A stretch of DNA of 42,688 nt from Clostridia bacterium (GTDB taxonomy: Bacteria; Bacillota; Clostridia; Oscillospirales; Acutalibacteraceae). The stretch spans positions 1 to 42,688 of the forward strand of contig JAKSQQ010000003.1 in assembly GCA_024404015.1 (NCBI GenBank). The letters run 5' to 3'. This document shows, piece after piece, positions 26,600 through 34,406 of the stretch. Each line of letters begins with the position of its first letter. The first letter of the stretch is position 1. The position numbers were made by a program, and so were the translations under genes. The notes below the pieces were generated by a model, which saw only the letters and a list, made by a program, of their open reading frames with translations, searched no databases and had not been told where the DNA came from.

Positions 26600-26823
26600 A
26601 TAATCCCTCACTGTCAAAGACAATGAGGGACGAATAATATCCGCGGTACCACCCTGCGTTCCCGTAAAACGGGCTCTCTCGGTTATAACGTGACCGACGT
26701 CAGCGACTAAACTATTCACCGCTGCTGCTCACGGGCGAACATTCAATTAAACGCATACAGCCCTTTCACAGCATCGGGGCCTCTCTGGAGTATGCCGGAT
26801 AACCTACTTTCCCGGTCTTAGCA
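26600..26823 (-). promoter_or_regulatory. T-box riboswitch (tRNA-Phe) upstream of pheST
   Basis: Read on the minus strand, this leader contains the T-box core GGTGGTACCGCGGA (around 26640-26655) and then a terminator hairpin TCCCTCATTGTC/GACAGTGAGGGA (about 26612-26638) with a T run just before pheS. Uncharged tRNA binding to the T-box bulge would form the antiterminator and switch on pheST. A Stem I with an AG-rich bulge region lies at 26740-26820. The candidate specifier codon is UUC at 26737-26739, matching phenylalanine. A weak -10 (TACAAT) lies just upstream. Confidence 0.93.
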
Positions 26824-26833
26824 TTGTAAAGAT

Positions 26834-26856
26834 AAAAAGGCAGGGTACGCCCTGCC
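26834..26856 (-). terminator. Intrinsic terminator after rpmF
   Basis: GGCAGGG/CCCTGCC stem (26839-26845 and 26850-26856) with a four-base loop, followed on the minus strand by five T. It ends the yceD-rpmF unit directly before the T-box leader starts. Confidence 0.88.
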
Positions 26857-26860
26857 TGTT

Positions 26861-27046
26861 TTATTCTGCTTCCTTAACTACTACCTGTTTGCCGTTATAA
26901 TAACCACATTCAGGGCAGAGTCTGTGAGCTCTCTTGTACTCACCGCAGTTTGCGCACTTCTCAAGCTGGGGAGCTGTCATCTTCCATACATTTGAGCGTC
27001 TCTTATCTCTTCTTGCCTTGGAAACTCTTCTTGCAGGTACTGCCAT
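26861..27046 (-). CDS. rpmF: 50S ribosomal protein L32
   Basis: A 61-residue zinc-ribbon ribosomal protein. The basic N-terminus MAVPARRVSKARRDKRRSN is diagnostic, and two CxxC pairs (CANC and CPEC) form the zinc site, so this is the zinc-binding (C+) paralogue. The frame opens four codons earlier, but the ATG at 27044-27046 has GGAGGTG upstream and gives the standard N-terminus. It follows yceD by 39 bp, the common bacterial yceD-rpmF pairing. Confidence 0.97.
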   Translation of the reverse strand: MAVPARRVSKARRDKRRSNVWKMTAPQLEKCANCGEYKRAHRLCPECGYYNGKQVVVKEAE

Positions 27047-27085
27047 ACTAAAAAGCACCTCCTTATTCGGGCTTAAAAATACTAA

Positions 27086-27580
27086 TCAATCCTCAAGTAA
27101 CTGTGCAAGGGCCGCCAGACGGGGGTCAATATCCTTCTTACAGTCACAAGGGCCGTCGTTAAGATTCTTTCCGCACTTCTGACAAAGTCCTTTACAATCA
27201 TCATCACAGAGAAAACGTGACGGAAAATCAAGGAATATGTCATCAGTAACAAGCTCATCAAGATTGAAGCGAAGCTCATTGACCAGCAGAAGCTCGTCAT
27301 TGTCTTCGTCATTCAGACTTGTAACCAGAGTATGGTTTATATCAATTTCAACGGGATAATCAAGGGGCTCGGCGCATCTGTCACAACAAACGTCAAGCAC
27401 GAAGGATGCAACCGCATCAAGCTCAACTATGCCCGCCTTGTTACCGACCTTACCCTTTACCCTAACGGGAGTTGTAAACGGCTTTGTGCCGCTGACGACT
27501 TCCTCGGATAAATCAATCTCATAGTCAAATTCACTTGTCAGACCTTCAATATTGAAAATCGGCTCTAACTCAAGAATCAT
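27086..27580 (-). CDS. yceD: YceD/DUF177 family protein
   Basis: A 164-residue protein of the DUF177 family, linked in E. coli to 23S rRNA accumulation and almost always found 5' of rpmF, as here. Marks are the CCDRC pair near residue 89 and a C-terminal Cys cluster (LCDDDCKGLCQKCGKNL) near 123-145, probably a metal site, then the acidic PRLAALAQLLED end. The N-terminal half is beta-rich. It should work in ribosome assembly or rRNA stability; the biochemical role is not settled for the family. It has its own consensus promoter. Confidence 0.92.
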   Translation of the reverse strand: MILELEPIFNIEGLTSEFDYEIDLSEEVVSGTKPFTTPVRVKGKVGNKAGIVELDAVASFVLDVCCDRCAEPLDYPVEIDINHTLVTSLNDEDNDELLLVNELRFNLDELVTDDIFLDFPSRFLCDDDCKGLCQKCGKNLNDGPCDCKKDIDPRLAALAQLLED

Positions 27581-27608
27581 AACAATTACCTAAAATCATG
27601 CAGAGAGT

Positions 27609-27637
27609 ATTATATATTCTGATGATTATTTTGTCAA
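27609..27637 (-). promoter_or_regulatory. Consensus sigma-A promoter of yceD-rpmF
   Basis: Minus strand TTGACA (27632-27637), 17-bp spacer, TATAAT (27609-27614): a full match to consensus, as expected for a ribosomal operon. Confidence 0.8.
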
Positions 27638-27655
27638 TAATTATTTAAAAATATT

Positions 27656-28072
27656 TCAGATTTTTTCGCAATAATTGAAGATTTCAGCAGGTAATTCTGC
27701 TTCATCAGCGGAAATCGTAAATACAAAATCCTTTTCAATAAGTCTGCTGAGTGCTGCCACTCTCTTGATGAAAGCGGTAAGCTCATCAAAATCCTTGCCG
27801 CCGATTTTAAGAGTTGCATCAACAAGCACGTCGGTAATATCGTGGTCACCTGCTACAATACCGCTGAGGAAACCGTAGAATGCGTCATAACCGACAACAC
27901 CGTAATGGTCAGTCTCAACAAGTCTTGCATGATAATCAATATCATAGGTAAGAAGGCGTTCCTTCTCAACGCAGACAACATTGCCCTTTGAATTTGCAAC
28001 AGCTTCGTTTACAAGAGTAATGAGTCTCTTGGTCTTGCCTGAACCTTTGTTGCCGATAATAATTTTAACCAT
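27656..28072 (-). CDS. Small P-loop NTP-binding protein, function unknown
   Basis: A 138-residue protein with a Walker A motif GNKGSGKTK near the N-terminus (residues 7-15) and a possible Walker B strand VLVDATLK near 85. The ATG at 28070-28072 has GGAGG eight bases upstream; a TTG five codons earlier would overlap that site. A full P-loop ATPase core is normally longer, so it may be a reduced fold or may bind nucleotide as part of a complex. No family name could be assigned with confidence. It follows pgi by 27 bp and probably shares its transcript, but no metabolic link is evident. Confidence 0.78.
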   Translation of the reverse strand: MVKIIIGNKGSGKTKRLITLVNEAVANSKGNVVCVEKERLLTYDIDYHARLVETDHYGVVGYDAFYGFLSGIVAGDHDITDVLVDATLKIGGKDFDELTAFIKRVAALSRLIEKDFVFTISADEAELPAEIFNYCEKI

Positions 28073-28099
28073 AGAAAATTCCTCCAACTGTATTACAGG

Positions 28100-29437
28100 T
28101 TATTTAAGTCTTGCTTCAAGCTCATCCTTGGCATCCTCATAGCCGGGCTTGCCGAGAAGAGCAAACATATTCTTCTTATAGCTTTCAACACCGGGCTGGT
28201 CAAAGGGATTGATACCCAGAGTATAGCCGCTGATACCGCAGGCAAGCTCAAAGAAGTAAATCATTTCGCCCAGATTGTATTCATCCATCTTGTCAATTTC
28301 AACGAGAATATTGGGAACACTTCCGTCTGTATGAGCAAGGATAGTACCCTGGAGAGCTCTGTTATTAACATAGTGCATGGTCTTTCCCGCAAGGAAATTA
28401 AGACCGTCACCGTTTGCGTCGTCATAACCGACTGTAACGTCTTCCGTGGGATTCTTTACCCAGAGAACGGTTTCAAACATACACCTGACACCCTGCTGGA
28501 TATACTGACCCATTGAGTGAAGGTCTGTTGAGAAAACAACGGATGAAGGATAAAGTCCCTTACCGTCCTTGCCTTCGCTTTCACCGAAGAGCTGCTTGAA
28601 CCACTCATTCCACATAGTCATTGAGGGCTCGTAGGAAACCATAAGTTCAATCTGCTTTCCGCCTCTGTAAAGAAGGTTACGCAGAGCGGCATACTTATAA
28701 CAGTCGTTATTGAGAACGTCGCCGGATGCGTACTTGATTCTTGCATCTGCGGCACCCTTCATGAGGGCATCTATATCAATGCCTGCAACTGCGATGGGAA
28801 GAAGACCGACTGCGGTAAGAACGGAATATCTGCCGCCTACGTCATCGGGAACAACAAAGGTTTCGTATCCTTCTGCATCGGCAAGAGCTTTGAGTGCGCC
28901 TCTCTTTTTATCGGTAGTAACGTAAATTCTCTTTGCGGCTTCTTCCTTGCCGTATTTCTTTTCAATAATATCCTTGAAAATACGGAAAGCAACCGCTGTC
29001 TCGGTAGTGGTACCGGACTTGGAAATAACGTTGATTGAGAAATCCTTGCCTTCAACCAGCTTAATCAGCTCGGAAAGAGCGGATGAGCTGAGAGTATTGC
29101 CGCCGAAATAGATATCGGGGGTATCCTTGCTGACAAGGTTATAGTTATTTGATTTACAGAATTCAATAGCGGCTCTGGCACCGAGATATGAGCCTCCGAT
29201 ACCCAGTACGACAAGGACTTCGGAATCCTTCTTTATCTTTTCCGCACTGAGTTTGATTCTTGCAAATTCTTCTTTGTCATAGTTTACGGGCAAATCAAGC
29301 CAGCCGAGATAATCGCTGCCTGCACCTGTACCCTCTCTGAGTTTTTTGCACGCCTCGGTGATTTCGGGCTGCATTGCCGCAAGCTTACTCTCCTGAGCAA
29401 ATTCGCCTGCATAATTGAAATTAACATTAATGGGCAT
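28100..29437 (-). CDS. pgi: Glucose-6-phosphate isomerase
   Basis: A 445-residue cytosolic enzyme interconverting glucose 6-phosphate and fructose 6-phosphate, of the shorter Firmicutes type. The sugar-phosphate SIS domains show [12 protein letters not shown] near residue 80 and [14 protein letters not shown] near 140. The family signature [19 protein letters not shown] is near 202, and the catalytic Glu region with [11 protein letters not shown] is near 285. Its own promoter lies at 29471-29499. It would take amino-sugar carbon into glycolysis but is a core gene anyway. Confidence 0.97.
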   Translation of the reverse strand: MPINVNFNYAGEFAQESKLAAMQPEITEACKKLREGTGAGSDYLGWLDLPVNYDKEEFARIKLSAEKIKKDSEVLVVLGIGGSYLGARAAIEFCKSNNYNLVSKDTPDIYFGGNTLSSSALSELIKLVEGKDFSINVISKSGTTTETAVAFRIFKDIIEKKYGKEEAAKRIYVTTDKKRGALKALADAEGYETFVVPDDVGGRYSVLTAVGLLPIAVAGIDIDALMKGAADARIKYASGDVLNNDCYKYAALRNLLYRGGKQIELMVSYEPSMTMWNEWFKQLFGESEGKDGKGLYPSSVVFSTDLHSMGQYIQQGVRCMFETVLWVKNPTEDVTVGYDDANGDGLNFLAGKTMHYVNNRALQGTILAHTDGSVPNILVEIDKMDEYNLGEMIYFFELACGISGYTLGINPFDQPGVESYKKNMFALLGKPGYEDAKDELEARLK

Positions 29438-29470
29438 AATATACCATCTCCGGTAAATATAATCTAATTC

Positions 29471-29499
29471 ATTTTACATTATAATAGTGATTTATGCAA
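29471..29499 (-). promoter_or_regulatory. Sigma-A promoter of pgi
   Basis: Minus strand -35 TTGCAT (29494-29499) and -10 TAAAAT (29471-29476), 17-bp spacer. The 80-bp gap also has an A6/T8 tract at 29500-29518, which may weakly terminate the upstream phosphoesterase gene. Confidence 0.55.
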
Positions 29500-29517
29500 G
29501 AAAAAAAAGGGATTTTT

Positions 29518-30729
29518 TCAGATAATCACCGGATTACTTTTGAGAGGGACCTCACTGCGTGTATCCCAGAAGGAAATCGCATAAATTTCCGCGATATATT
29601 CCCCTGATTCAAGCTCATCAAAATCAACGCTGAGATATTCGGGCATATCGTAAAAATAATAGTCGCTCCACATATTCTTATTTCTGACAACGTGTCCATT
29701 CATATCCTTTACGTATACATTGTATCCGCATACGTATTCATCACCCACGGGAATTGCCTGAGGGAATCTGACCGTAAAGCCGTCTGATTTTTTGTCAAGG
29801 ATTTCGGCAACAGCGCCATCGGCAAAATAAGGCGCATCGGTGGTTTTGAATCTTGCATCTGTATAGATAAAGGAGTCAACGTCCCAGGGTCTGTCAATCT
29901 TCCACGTATAGGGGAAGAAATTATCCGTAATCAAATCGTAGGGATAAACACGGACTCTGTTATCCTTATCAGCTTCAACAATAAGCATCTGAGAAGCAAT
30001 TTCCTTATGAGGAGGAAATGTACTGTAATACTTATCAAAATCGTCAAGCTCAAAGTAGCTGAGCGTTCCCGTTCCCAGGCAGGTGAAGTGACGCTGATGA
30101 ATTGACCTGGGGTCATTGACAGGAGCGTGAGAATGACCGGAAAAATCTATTATCTGGGGGAAGTTGCAAAGAATGGGAGTGAGTTCATCTTCACCCCAGG
30201 CGATACTGCCGTAAACGGTATCCTGAATATGGGGATGCTGAAAGAAAAAGATGGGCTTTTCGGGAGAATCGGCAGCCGCCTCCTTAAGAGCATTCCATGC
30301 AAATGCCCTTTCATCATCTCCGAAGCGGCATCTTTCGGTACAGCCGACGGAAATAAAATGAAAACCGTTGATTACTCTGTGGGTATTACAATCCTGACCG
30401 AAAATTTCTGAAAGGCGCTGCTTTGCACCCTCGGGACCGTCAGACATAAATTCGTGAGAAGCAAGGGAAACGTTCCATACGGTTTCTTCTCTGAGATTTG
30501 CGTCAAGGATATCCTTGACTGCCTTCATCTGAGTATGGGTGCCTCTGTCGGCAAAATCACCTACGATATAGCAGGCATCCAGTTTATTGTAAGAACTTTC
30601 CTCAGACAGACGGTAAGCGGTTTTAATCGCCTGCACCATACGGTCTCTTTCTATGGTATGCTCATCCTTTACATGAACATCACTGATAACCATAAATCGA
30701 AGTACGGGACTGAATTCTTTATCAAACAT
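29518..30729 (-). CDS. Calcineurin-like metallophosphoesterase with altered third metal motif
   Basis: A 403-residue protein with no signal peptide. Residues 1-250 carry the phosphoesterase core: SDVHV (Asp17, His19), GDFADRG (Asp58), FFFQHPH and FSGHSHAP. The third motif, normally GNHE/D, reads ASHEF, so the metal-bridging Asn is replaced by Ser91 (codon 30457-30459). A C-terminal beta domain (about 260-403), rich in Tyr and Trp, may be an immunoglobulin-like fold that binds ligand or partner. The gene lies between pgi and the PPC-repeat gene and has the site GAGGT before its ATG. Substrate unknown. The changed ligand could alter metal preference or activity rather than abolish it. Confidence 0.82.
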   Translation of the reverse strand: MFDKEFSPVLRFMVISDVHVKDEHTIERDRMVQAIKTAYRLSEESSYNKLDACYIVGDFADRGTHTQMKAVKDILDANLREETVWNVSLASHEFMSDGPEGAKQRLSEIFGQDCNTHRVINGFHFISVGCTERCRFGDDERAFAWNALKEAAADSPEKPIFFFQHPHIQDTVYGSIAWGEDELTPILCNFPQIIDFSGHSHAPVNDPRSIHQRHFTCLGTGTLSYFELDDFDKYYSTFPPHKEIASQMLIVEADKDNRVRVYPYDLITDNFFPYTWKIDRPWDVDSFIYTDARFKTTDAPYFADGAVAEILDKKSDGFTVRFPQAIPVGDEYVCGYNVYVKDMNGHVVRNKNMWSDYYFYDMPEYLSVDFDELESGEYIAEIYAISFWDTRSEVPLKSNPVII

Positions 30730-30740
30730 ATCGTTACCTC

Positions 30741-30782
30741 AAAAAATAACCGTTTCACCAACGGTCTGTCGGCGAAACGGTT
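30741..30782 (-). terminator. Intrinsic terminator after the PPC-repeat gene
   Basis: AACCGTTTC (30748-30756) pairs with GAAACGGTT (30774-30782), with additional CC/GG pairing inside. On the minus strand it is followed by ATTTTTT. It stands just upstream of the metallophosphoesterase ATG. Confidence 0.85.
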
Positions 30783-30794
30783 GGAAATTATAAC

Positions 30795-32138
30795 TTAACC
30801 AAATGCCTTGATGATTGAACCGATTGAAAGCTTGATAAGACTTACGATAGTGCTAAGGAAGTCAATGTTAGCCATAAGGGGCTTAAAATTGTCAACCCAG
30901 AAGGATTTCCAGTCAAGTGACTTAATCTTATCCCACCAGCTCATCTTGGGCTGGGGCTTTTCAACCTGCTGTGACTTGATATTATAAGCGCCTTCGGAAT
31001 AGTTTGTACCTGCTTTAACGACGATGATATACGTACCTGCCTCTCTGGCGCTGAGGTCAAACTCTGCATTCTGTGCCTTTGAGCAGATTGTGGTCTGATA
31101 GGATGCGGTCATATCAGCATTGTAAAGAGTAACTTCCCAAGTAACACTGCTGTCATTTCTTGTGTCGTTTGCACAGGAAATGATAATCTTCTGATCCTGA
31201 TCGGATGTTACCTTGAAAACGTCAATGTCTTCGGGTGAAGAAAGAGCGGCATATTTTTCGGTACCGATTGTAATAACGTTTGCCTTTGCAAGAACATCGT
31301 TATATTCGGACTCTCTCTGAAGGTCAAGCTTTGAACGAAGCTTGAACATATAAGCGCCTGCTCCGCCGTCTACACCTTCAACCTTGAGATAATAGTCGCC
31401 TGAGGGGATACCCATATCTGCGCTGGTCTTGTCAGCAACATCAGACGTAACCTTGAATGAGCCGATAACCTTATCGGTTGCCTTCTGAATAACGGATACT
31501 TTGAAGTCGGATTTAGCGCTGTTGTAGAACTTAACCTGAAGATAACCTTCAGGAACAACAACGCTGAAAGCGAAGAAATCAACGTCGCCGGCAGCGATTG
31601 TACCGCCGATTTCAAGTGAATCCTTTATTGTATCCTTGATAGCTTCTGCCTTAACCCTGGTAGCGGTAGCAGCAGTATCGTTGGGCTCGATTTCATAGTT
31701 TTCCTTTGTGATTATATCAAAGAAAACCATGTAAGTTTCGGCAACGTATTCCTGAGCTGCATTAACAGCGGAAACCTTGATGTAGTATGAGCCGACTGCG
31801 GTGCTGAATTCTTCGGAGGAAACTTCGCCTGCCTTGTTTACATTGAAAGAGGCAACAAGCTTGGATTCGTCCTTATCGTTACCGATAACGTCAACCTTGT
31901 ACTCTGTGGTTGCGCTTGTGGAAACAAGTCTTACCTTGGCTTTACCTGCATTGGCAACGGTTGTCTTGAAATAGTCAACATCCGAAGCGGTTGCAAGACT
32001 GCCCTGTGCGCTTGTGGTGAATGCAAGAGCGGTATCGATAGTGTCGTAATCTTCACCATCTGCAAATGCAACACACATTGTGCCCATAACGAGCATGGAA
32101 ATAAGAAGTACGGAAATAATGGCTTTAAATTTTTTCAT
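30795..32138 (-). CDS. Secreted protein with three PPC-type beta repeats and an amphipathic tail
   Basis: A 447-residue exported protein with a signal peptide cleaved near residue 26 (CVAFA). Three repeats of the bacterial pre-peptidase C-terminal kind follow, about 30-140, 150-270 and 275-390. Each has an acidic opening (EPNDTAATA, ESEYND), a DVDYF/DVDFF/DIDVF strand and a GxYYxKV-like end. No enzyme domain is attached, although PPC domains usually hang on peptidases. The last 50 residues (MSWWDKIKSLDWKSFW...) are aromatic and amphipathic, then hydrophobic, and may bind membrane. It is a candidate surface-binding or scaffold protein. It has a near-consensus promoter and terminator of its own. 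Confidence 0.82.
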   Translation of the reverse strand: MKKFKAIISVLLISMLVMGTMCVAFADGEDYDTIDTALAFTTSAQGSLATASDVDYFKTTVANAGKAKVRLVSTSATTEYKVDVIGNDKDESKLVASFNVNKAGEVSSEEFSTAVGSYYIKVSAVNAAQEYVAETYMVFFDIITKENYEIEPNDTAATATRVKAEAIKDTIKDSLEIGGTIAAGDVDFFAFSVVVPEGYLQVKFYNSAKSDFKVSVIQKATDKVIGSFKVTSDVADKTSADMGIPSGDYYLKVEGVDGGAGAYMFKLRSKLDLQRESEYNDVLAKANVITIGTEKYAALSSPEDIDVFKVTSDQDQKIIISCANDTRNDSSVTWEVTLYNADMTASYQTTICSKAQNAEFDLSAREAGTYIIVVKAGTNYSEGAYNIKSQQVEKPQPKMSWWDKIKSLDWKSFWVDNFKPLMANIDFLSTIVSLIKLSIGSIIKAFG

Positions 32139-32174
32139 TATGTTTCCTCCCTTATACTTTAATGGTTGACAAAA

Positions 32175-32203
32175 ATTTTATCATATAACAAAATAATTGT
32201 CAA
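32175..32203 (-). promoter_or_regulatory. Strong sigma-A promoter of the PPC-repeat gene
   Basis: Minus strand TTGACA (32198-32203), 17-bp spacer, TAAAAT (32175-32180); then AGGGAGG before the ATG. The combination predicts strong expression. Confidence 0.78.
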
Positions 32204-32231
32204 ATATAAAAAATGTATTGTTTATTAACAT

Positions 32232-32786
32232 TTAATGAACTGAGGCGGAATAAATCTGCCAGTCAAAGCAATCTGAATTGAGAATCCTGCCGCAGTATTC
32301 GCATTTCGCGATTCTGTTGATATCCGAGGGTGCTCCGCAATAGGGACAGTTACGGGAACTCATTTTTTGCGGTTTTTCGCTCTGAAGACCCGATTCTCTG
32401 CAGAATACGACCTGATTATCAATAAACTGCTCGGATTTGTTTCCTCTGATATACGCCTTTGTGTCGGGATTGATGATATATCGGACTTCACGGGTACGTA
32501 GAGTGGCATAAACATAGTCAAAGCCGTCACGCTGCTCATATCCCGAAACGGAAGCATCGAGCACGGTAATCCTTTCCGTATAAAGGAAAGCACCCTTATC
32601 AAGGGAAGTTCTCATCTCATCAACAAGACCGTTATACAAATCAGGAAATACGTATGCTTCTATTTCCTCCGGCTTTCTGTCGCTGAAGCAAACTCTGAAG
32701 CGATAAAAGATATTCGTAATTTTCTGAAGGAAGAAGCTTTCGCTGAAGCCCTTATCAATATTTTTATATTCTGCGATGGGATTCAA
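32232..32786 (-). CDS. TIM44-like domain protein with C-terminal zinc ribbon
   Basis: A 184-residue cytosolic protein when started at TTG 32784-32786, which has AAGAGGTG six bases upstream; a GTG at 32795 would sit inside that ribosome site. Residues 20-130 look like a TIM44-like/NTF2-type domain (an FFLQKITNIFYRF helix, then PDLYNGL and ITVLDASVSGY strands). Residues 145-170 form a zinc ribbon with Cys147, Cys150, Cys162 and Cys165. The Tim44-like fold often binds lipids or partner proteins. The gene starts 15 bp after LCAT-like paralogue 3 stops, in the GH3 operon, so it may be an accessory factor for that pair. The TIM44 assignment is moderate; the zinc ribbon is clear. Confidence 0.7.
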   Translation of the reverse strand: MNPIAEYKNIDKGFSESFFLQKITNIFYRFRVCFSDRKPEEIEAYVFPDLYNGLVDEMRTSLDKGAFLYTERITVLDASVSGYEQRDGFDYVYATLRTREVRYIINPDTKAYIRGNKSEQFIDNQVVFCRESGLQSEKPQKMSSRNCPYCGAPSDINRIAKCEYCGRILNSDCFDWQIYSASVH

Positions 32787-32801
32787 GGATATCACCTCTT
32801 A

Positions 32802-34397
32802 TCAGTTATATCTGGTGAAGGTAAATATACGCACGAAGAAGCAGAAAACATCGTAAAAGATTTTGAAGAAAGGTTTCAGCTTATACCAGAACGAATTTGT
32901 TGTTTCATACCATGCGTCTATGGCTGTTGAATGCTCCGCTTTTTCGGGAACAATAGAATGTGTTTCCTCATCATAGAAAAGATACTGAGGATAATCGGGA
33001 TCGGAAAAAACCGTAAAGTTTTCCTCATATACAATCTTTTCAATCAAGGCATTAACACAGGTATCAAAATTTGCGTGCTCAAGGTTATTGATATACCACG
33101 TTGTATCCGGCATAAGTCCGGTTGATGCATCTATTCGCTTATCGGGAGAAACATATTTATCCTTTCCCTCTGCGGCAAGAGCCGAGATATAGGAATCATC
33201 AAGAACGGTTTTATAACCCGATGTGGTGGCACCGAAGGATGAATCGCTGACAAAGCATACTTTGTCGGAAAGCTCGTTTGAACGGGGTGAAACGGGAGTG
33301 CACTGATTACCGTACTTGACTATGTCAAATACCTGACCGCCGTTTTTTATAAATTCGTCAATTATTTTTTTCTGGCGAAGATAGATATTATTGTGATAGT
33401 TATCTATCTTTTCAATCATGCCCGCATATTCGTCTTCCATACCGCCGAAAACAACTTTTTTGGCTTCGTCAAAATATCTGTCATCGACCATACTCCAGTA
33501 GCCCGGGAACGAGCCGAGAGTTTTTCTCATAGTGCGTGGAATGATATCCATATAAATCTGACTGTAAACGTTATTGACTGCCCAGCAGGCGAAATCAAGA
33601 CCGTAAACATCGCTGAGGGTTACAAGTATTTCACGGAGACTTTCTTCCGTAAGAGTCAGTTCATCGGTAATGGGAATTTCAATATCCATGTCAAGACAAT
33701 ACATGAATCTTGCCACCGCATCCGGGTCAACGACAAGATTACCGCTGAACGCCTCGCCTACAGGGCTTGCACCGTAATTTGCACCCGCATAGAAAACAAC
33801 TTTCTTGAGATGAGGGTCCTTGTAAACATCCATGTAGGTAAGGGCAAGATTACAGCCCATACATCTGGATACTATGGCATAGTCTTCGCTGCCGGTAACC
33901 TGTTGAACATTCTCAACGTAAGAGCGAAGCTTCGCCATATTGTCATAGGGGTCAAGGCGCCAGTCATAATGGAATTCAAACTGTGAAACGCCTCTGAAAT
34001 TACGGTAAAAATAGTTTACGGTACCTATATCATCGTTAAATTCCGCATACGAGCCATCGGAAACATTGCCGTTATTATCAAGCATAAGGGGCTCGTACAT
34101 AGAGGTGAATATTTCGTATATTTTATCGTCAAATTCGCTCCAATCCTGAGTAAGGATTGCGTTTATGATTATTTCTTTATTCTCTGTCAGATAGCCGAGA
34201 ATAGTATCGGTGCTTGTATCAACGGGATAGAGAACGGTCTTAGAGCCGTCTTCATTCGGTCTGGATATGGGGCAACCGTAACCCCCAACATAGATTATGG
34301 GAAGGTTATCCGCAGAAGCAATCACCGATGCAGCGTTCACAGCTATCACTCCGGAGAGAATAGCGATACACAATAAAACGGATATTACTTTTTTCAT
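32802..34397 (-). CDS. Secreted LCAT-like alpha/beta hydrolase, paralogue 3, with Cys in the nucleophile position
   Basis: A 531-residue exported protein with a signal peptide (MKKVISVLLCIAILSGVIAV, cleaved near 29). The family pattern is clear: LPIIYVGGYGCP near 33, FHYDWRLDPYDN near 143, and KYVSPDKRIDAST...TWYINNLEHAN late in the protein for the catalytic His. The nucleophile elbow reads VSRCMGCN instead of GxSxG, so Cys179 (codon TGT, 33861-33863) stands where paralogues 1 and 2 have Ser. Cys nucleophiles are known in the alpha/beta fold, for example in PHA synthases. It follows the GH3-type enzyme by nine bases and precedes the TIM44-like gene. Substrate unknown; acyl transfer is as possible as hydrolysis. 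Confidence 0.76.
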   Translation of the reverse strand: MKKVISVLLCIAILSGVIAVNAASVIASADNLPIIYVGGYGCPISRPNEDGSKTVLYPVDTSTDTILGYLTENKEIIINAILTQDWSEFDDKIYEIFTSMYEPLMLDNNGNVSDGSYAEFNDDIGTVNYFYRNFRGVSQFEFHYDWRLDPYDNMAKLRSYVENVQQVTGSEDYAIVSRCMGCNLALTYMDVYKDPHLKKVVFYAGANYGASPVGEAFSGNLVVDPDAVARFMYCLDMDIEIPITDELTLTEESLREILVTLSDVYGLDFACWAVNNVYSQIYMDIIPRTMRKTLGSFPGYWSMVDDRYFDEAKKVVFGGMEDEYAGMIEKIDNYHNNIYLRQKKIIDEFIKNGGQVFDIVKYGNQCTPVSPRSNELSDKVCFVSDSSFGATTSGYKTVLDDSYISALAAEGKDKYVSPDKRIDASTGLMPDTTWYINNLEHANFDTCVNALIEKIVYEENFTVFSDPDYPQYLFYDEETHSIVPEKAEHSTAIDAWYETTNSFWYKLKPFFKIFYDVFCFFVRIFTFTRYN

Positions 34398-34406
34398 GAT
34401 AACTCC

